From NCBI GenBank assembly GCA_965230635.1, contig CBDDLJ010000014.1, positions 1-30,169 of the forward strand: a stretch of DNA of 30,169 nucleotides. Reading direction: 5' to 3'. Position 1 is the stretch's first letter. Every line of letters begins with the position of its first letter. The translations under genes were made by a program, and so were the position numbers. Source of the DNA: CBDDLJ01 sp965230635 (GTDB taxonomy: Bacteria > Pseudomonadota > Gammaproteobacteria > UBA1113). The notes below the pieces were generated by a model, which was given only the letters and a program-made list of their open reading frames with translations, searched no databases and was not told where the DNA came from. This document shows, in pieces, positions 26,281-30,169 of the stretch.

Positions 26281-26324
26281 GCTAAGTTTAATCAGGTGTG
26301 ATTATTAGGGACTTACGATCTAAC

Positions 26325-26496
26325 AAATTGCTTGTCTAGTAAAACTATTATGCATAATACTGCCTGTTACAATATAATCATAAATATTGGCTAATTTACT
26401 AGGCCAGCTGTGACACTCGATAACCTGTTTACCAATATAAGCTGATCACCTCGTTGGACAGTGACCTACTCTCTAAACAAATAGCCATCTAACAGA
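26325..26496. other. Spacer between IS66 and the second NACHT gene
   Basis: This A/T-rich, 172-bp stretch is downstream of the second NACHT gene. I see no gene and no strong terminator in it. Together with 23694-23937 it made up the original spacer between the two NACHT paralogues before IS66 arrived. Confidence 0.5.
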
Positions 26497-29400
26497 TTAT
26501 GTGATCGTGCATTCTTCTCTGCGAGTTTGTTTTCCTTTAGTACGCTGGGAAGATGAAGTATTCGTCGTTCTAGATGTTGCAAAAAACCTCTGCCGGAATA
26601 AAGCACTTACTGGAACATCAAATGTCAAGTGATAAGATTTAAGGTCTTGTTTAATTTGCTGAATAGTCGATTCTGATAATTCGAGGCGTTCGGTTTGCCC
26701 CGCTTGCCTCACCAATAAAGTACCTGCTTGCTCATACACTACTACACGATGTTTTACTAATTGCTTCCTAATATACTGGCGACCCTTATTATGGATTTTC
26801 TTATATAAAGGCAATAGTAAATGCACGGGGATATCGGCGCACCAATATACGTAACGCCTATAACTGTTTTTGACAAATAAACTGCCTAGAAAAGCTTGGG
26901 CTTTATTTGGCCACTTGGACCATTGTTGAATTACGCTTGTCAGCGCGTAGCGAACATCTTTATTTGCTTTCTTATCCTGAAGGAACCCCAATATCGCCTC
27001 CACCAATGCTGGGGTAGGTGACCAATGTGCACCGGCGCCACTCGCCAGCTTGGCGCGAACAACTCCAGCCACTTGCTCATCCCGAAGGAACGCCAATACC
27101 GCCTCCACCCATTCTGGGGTGGGTGACCAATGCGCACCGACGCTGCTCGCCAGATTGACGCGAACATCTCCAGCCACTTGCCCATCCCGAAGGAACGCCA
27201 ATACCATCTCCTCCCATCCTGGGGTGGGTGACCAATGCGCACCGACGCTGCTCGCCAGCTTGCCGCGAACATCTCCAGCCACTTGCCCATCCCGAAGGAA
27301 CGCCAATACCATCTCCTCCCATTCTGGGGTGGGTGGCCCATGCGCAACAGCGCCACTCGCCAGCATGACGCGAACATATTCATCCTCTTGCTCATCCCGA
27401 AGGAATGCCCATAACGCCGCCTTCCATTCTGGGGTGGATGACCAATACGCAACGGCGCTGCTCGCCAGATTGCCGCGAAAACTGCAATGCACTTTCTCAT
27501 CCCGAAGGAATGCCCATACCGCCGCCTCCGACTCTGGGGTGGGTGGCCAATGCGCAACGGCGCCAATCGCCAGCTGGCCGCGAACACCTCCATGCACTTG
27601 CTCATCCCGAAGGAATGCCCATACCGCCGCCTCCAATTCTGGGGTCGGTGACAAATGCGCAACGGCGCCGCGCGCCAGCTTGCCGCGAACATATTTATCC
27701 ACTTGCTCATCCTGAAGGAACACCAATACCGCCTCCAATAATTCTCGGGTGGGTGACAAACGCGCAACGGCGCCACTCGCCAGCTCGACGCGAACATATC
27801 TATCCACTTGCTCATCCTGAAGGAATGCCCATACCGCCGCCTCCAATTCTGGGGTCGGTGACAAATGCGCAACGGCGCCGCGCGCCAGCTCGACGCGAGC
27901 ATATTTATCCACTTGCTCATCCTGAAGGAACACCAATACCGCCTCCAATAATTCTCGGGTGGGTGACAAACGCGCAACGGCGCCACTCGCCAGCTCGACG
28001 CGAACATATCTATCCACTTGCTCATCCAGAAAGAGCGTCCATACTGCCTTCACCCATTCTAGGGTGGGTGACCAATGCCCAACGGCACCGCGCGCCAGCT
28101 CGACGCGAATAGCTGTATCCACTTGCTCATCCCGAAGGAACGCCCATACCACCGCCACCAATGCTGGGGTGGGTGACCAATGCCCAACGGCGCTACTCGC
28201 CAGCTTGCCGCGAACATATCCATCCACTTGCTCATCCCGAAGGAATACCCATACCGCCGCCTCCCACTCTGGGGTTGATGACCAATGGGCACCGGCGCTA
28301 CTCGCCAGCTTGCCGCGAATACCCACATCCACTTGCTCATCCCGAAGGAACACCAATACCCCCTCCACCCATTCTGGAGTGGGTGAACAATGCCCAACGG
28401 CGTCCCTCGCCAGCTTGCCGCGAGCATATTTATACACTTGCTCATCCCGAAGGAACGCCAATAGCGCCTCCAATAATTCTCGGGTGGGTGACCAATTCGC
28501 AATGGTGTTGTTCGCCAGCGAGCGGCGAACATAGTGATCCACTTTCTCATCCCGAAGGAACGCCCATACCGCCGCCACCAATGCTGGGGTGGGTGACCAA
28601 TGCGCAACAGCGCTGCTCACCAGCTTGCTGCGAACATAGTGATCCACTTTCTCATCCCGAAGGATCGCCCATACCGTATCGGCATTCAAGCGAATGAGCC
28701 TAGGACACATGGACAAGGTTTCTATTGTAGCCCCCTGCCATGCGTGTGGCAGCTTGTTAAACCGTTTTATACGTTGTTTAACCGCCCGCAACAAAGCTCG
28801 CTGTGCTAAGCCGAGTGTCTTTGTGTCGGGACTAGCGGGCAAGCTTGACTCCAAACAACGCATCAGCAAATCAGCCTCAACAAAACCCACCCAATCTTTG
28901 GGACCGGTGATTAAAATCGACAGAAAATCATTTAATGCTGTCGGACACCGCCTCAGCAATCCCGCTACCGATGGCCACACTAAGGTGAAGTTGAGGTAAT
29001 ATTTATATCGATGGATAACTTGCGTTAAATGTGTTTTTTCTGCCTTTTCACCTTGTCTCAACGTCACCGCTATCACGTTTGCCGCTAGAAACTCTTGAAA
29101 CGATAAATGAAGAAATTCAAAGCGCTGTTGCGCGCCAATGTGACTACCGACTTCCTTCAATAATCCCACTTTTTTTAAATAATCCATCTCGAGCTGCTCG
29201 CATTGACTCGTCGATAACAGCGTGGGCTTTTCATCACTGCCCTGAATGCCGCTTAACCAGCTCATTGGTAACTGCGCACTATCCTGCCGTAATCCTTCAA
29301 AAGCCCAACGCCCCAATGTATCTAACAAACGATGGACACGCGGGTCATTCAGTACTACCTCATCATCTACCAATTCACTACCATTTAATGTGCCTGTTTT

Positions 29401-30169
29401 CGCCAAATAACGCCGACACACATCCACTATCAATGAAGCATACAAGTCACTGATTGATAATGTGGCTAACAGAACGTGTCCTGCTTGCGAACCGCTGGTA
29501 ACCCACCAGCTTTTTAATAAATACGCATGAATCGGAATATGGGTAATCGCCCAAAGGTCCGAATTCTTTTTGACTGACTGAATAAACTCCTCAGTTTCAT
29601 TCGATTGCCCCAGCACTTTTTCAAAATACACCGCCACATTGCTATCGGTAAAACCACTGATTTCAACTAATCCCTCATGACTTATCCAATCCGGTAACTT
29701 CCCTACCGCATACGGCCGGCTGGTCACCAATTTCTTAAATGGTAATTCAAATAATTGTACCAGCACATCACGCCAACACGCGTCCTTGGGCTCGGGCAAC
29801 TCATCTAAGCCATCAAGCAGCAATAAGCATTTATCCGGAGATTGTTCAAGCTTGGCAAGCACTGACGCCGCATCATCGACAGATAATCTAAATGAACCCC
29901 AGCAGGCACGATGTAATAACTGCGTAATCGTGTTAACATCAGCCCCTATCTGCTCAGCATGCAAATCGCGACAACGCACCATTAATACTGTATCAAACGC
30001 TGACCACAACCCCTCTTCACCTTGCCCTTGTTTTAAACAGCGCCCACTGATACGCCAGATAATCCATCAAGGTCGTCTTACCAACACCCGCCGCACCCGA
30101 TAACACCACCGTATTGATAGATGATAAAGTCTCTCTCTCCTTCTCTTGATACGTTGACGGTTGAAACAA
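26497..30169 (-). CDS. NACHT-HEAT-like repeat STAND protein, paralogue, partial and frameshifted
   Basis: This is a paralogue of the 16449-23693 gene, cut by the right edge. The visible part starts at LFQPSTYQEKERETLSSINT, then the P-loop SGAAGVGKTTLMDYLAYQW, then FKQGQGEEGLWSAFDTV. It continues with Walker B LLLLDGLDELPEP, FLHLSFQEFLAANVIAV, 17 repeat units of 35 residues (ending near 26899) and a C-terminal DIPVHLLLPLYKKIHNKGRQ region. A one-base surplus in the T run at 30031-30034 (A run on the coding strand) breaks the frame between the P-loop and Walker B. The uninterrupted frame begins with a TTG at 30009 that is not a credible natural start. The very end (about 30 residues) differs from the paralogue and is basic (SSSQRTKGKQTRREECTIT). 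It is either a pseudogene or a sequencing or slippage case. Confidence 0.8.
26899..28683 (-). repeat. Tandem 105-bp repeats encoding 35-aa HEAT-like units (17)
   Basis: The units read like LEAVLVFLQDEQVDKYVRGK plus LARGAVAHLSPTPEL, the same family as in the neighbouring NACHT gene but with DEQVD in place of DETVR and many W residues (AHWSPTPEW). A 210-bp double unit is repeated at about 27631-27840 and 27841-28050, with near-identical DNA. The last unit is partial. Each array resembles itself more than the other, which indicates homogenisation within genes. Confidence 0.85.

Larger units (their letters stand above)
23946..26316 (+). mobile_element. Intact IS66-family insertion sequence
   Basis: This 2371-bp element has 22-bp terminal inverted repeats with one mismatch: the left end begins GTAAGCCCCTAATAATCACA (23946) and the right end ends in the complement, TGATTATTAGGGACTTAC (26316). 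An exact 8-bp target duplication, GATCTAAC, flanks it (23938-23945 and 26317-26324), the size expected for IS66. All three genes (tnpA, tnpB, tnpC) are open, and catalytic residues are present. It lies in the spacer between two NACHT paralogues. The exact duplication and intact genes suggest recent insertion and possible activity. Confidence 0.93.

Noticed and set aside
26940..28697. Several long frames on both strands (361, 235, 191, 182 and 178 codons)
   Set aside because: They are shadows of the second HEAT-like array, open for the same periodicity reason. The NACHT frame is the one with paralogue support.
1..30169. tRNA or rRNA genes
   Set aside because: No cloverleaf-like or rRNA-like stretch was recognised by eye. 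A tRNA search tool would be needed to be sure.

Overview
The window looks like a host-associated gammaproteobacterium of the Legionellales type (Legionella, Coxiella, Rickettsiella, Berkiella-like). This is inferred from three housekeeping genes of gammaproteobacterial type (clpA, mnmA, acnA), AT-rich intergenic DNA, decayed insertion sequences, and a large load of eukaryote-like domains (RNase-inhibitor-type LRRs, ankyrins, SH3, NACHT, HEAT-like repeats). No species can be named from the sequence alone.

Layout. 1-597: gene-poor DNA with a GC-rich 10-bp tandem repeat (171-270), one end of a short inverted-repeat element (97-116) and a headless winged-helix gene remnant (307-522, minus). 598-2868: clpA (minus). 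3305-4402: mnmA (plus). 4379-12980: a tandem duplication of a module encoding an LRR - ankyrin-like - helical - SH3 protein. Copy 1 (4379 to about 9620) is interrupted by a dead ISAs1-family insertion sequence (4488-5867), which itself carries a 160-bp MITE (4618-4777). Copy 2 (9662 to about 12980) carries a decayed C-terminal half and is followed by a second MITE (12987-13146). 13468-16134: acnA (plus). 16449-23693 (minus): a 2414-aa ankyrin-NACHT-repeat STAND protein with 20 tandem 35-aa HEAT-like units. 23946-26316: an apparently intact three-gene IS66-family element with an 8-bp target duplication. 26497 to the right edge (minus): a paralogous NACHT-repeat gene with 17 units and a one-base frameshift near the P-loop.

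How the parts relate. NACHT, ankyrin and NLR-type LRR modules, which animal NOD-like receptors combine in single chains, sit here in neighbouring genes between the housekeeping genes, together with a eukaryote-type SH3 domain flanked by its own proline-rich PxxP motifs. The likely roles are host manipulation (effectors) or a STAND-type sensing/defence system; the sequence alone does not decide. Repeat arrays in both families are being homogenised and expanded (an apparently exact 168-bp duplication in the LRR gene; 210-bp higher-order units in both HEAT-like arrays).

Single-base changes in A/T tracts recur. They split the LRR-SH3 gene (two sites), the second NACHT gene and the ISAs1 transposase, so slippage rescue, real decay and sequencing error all need to be considered.
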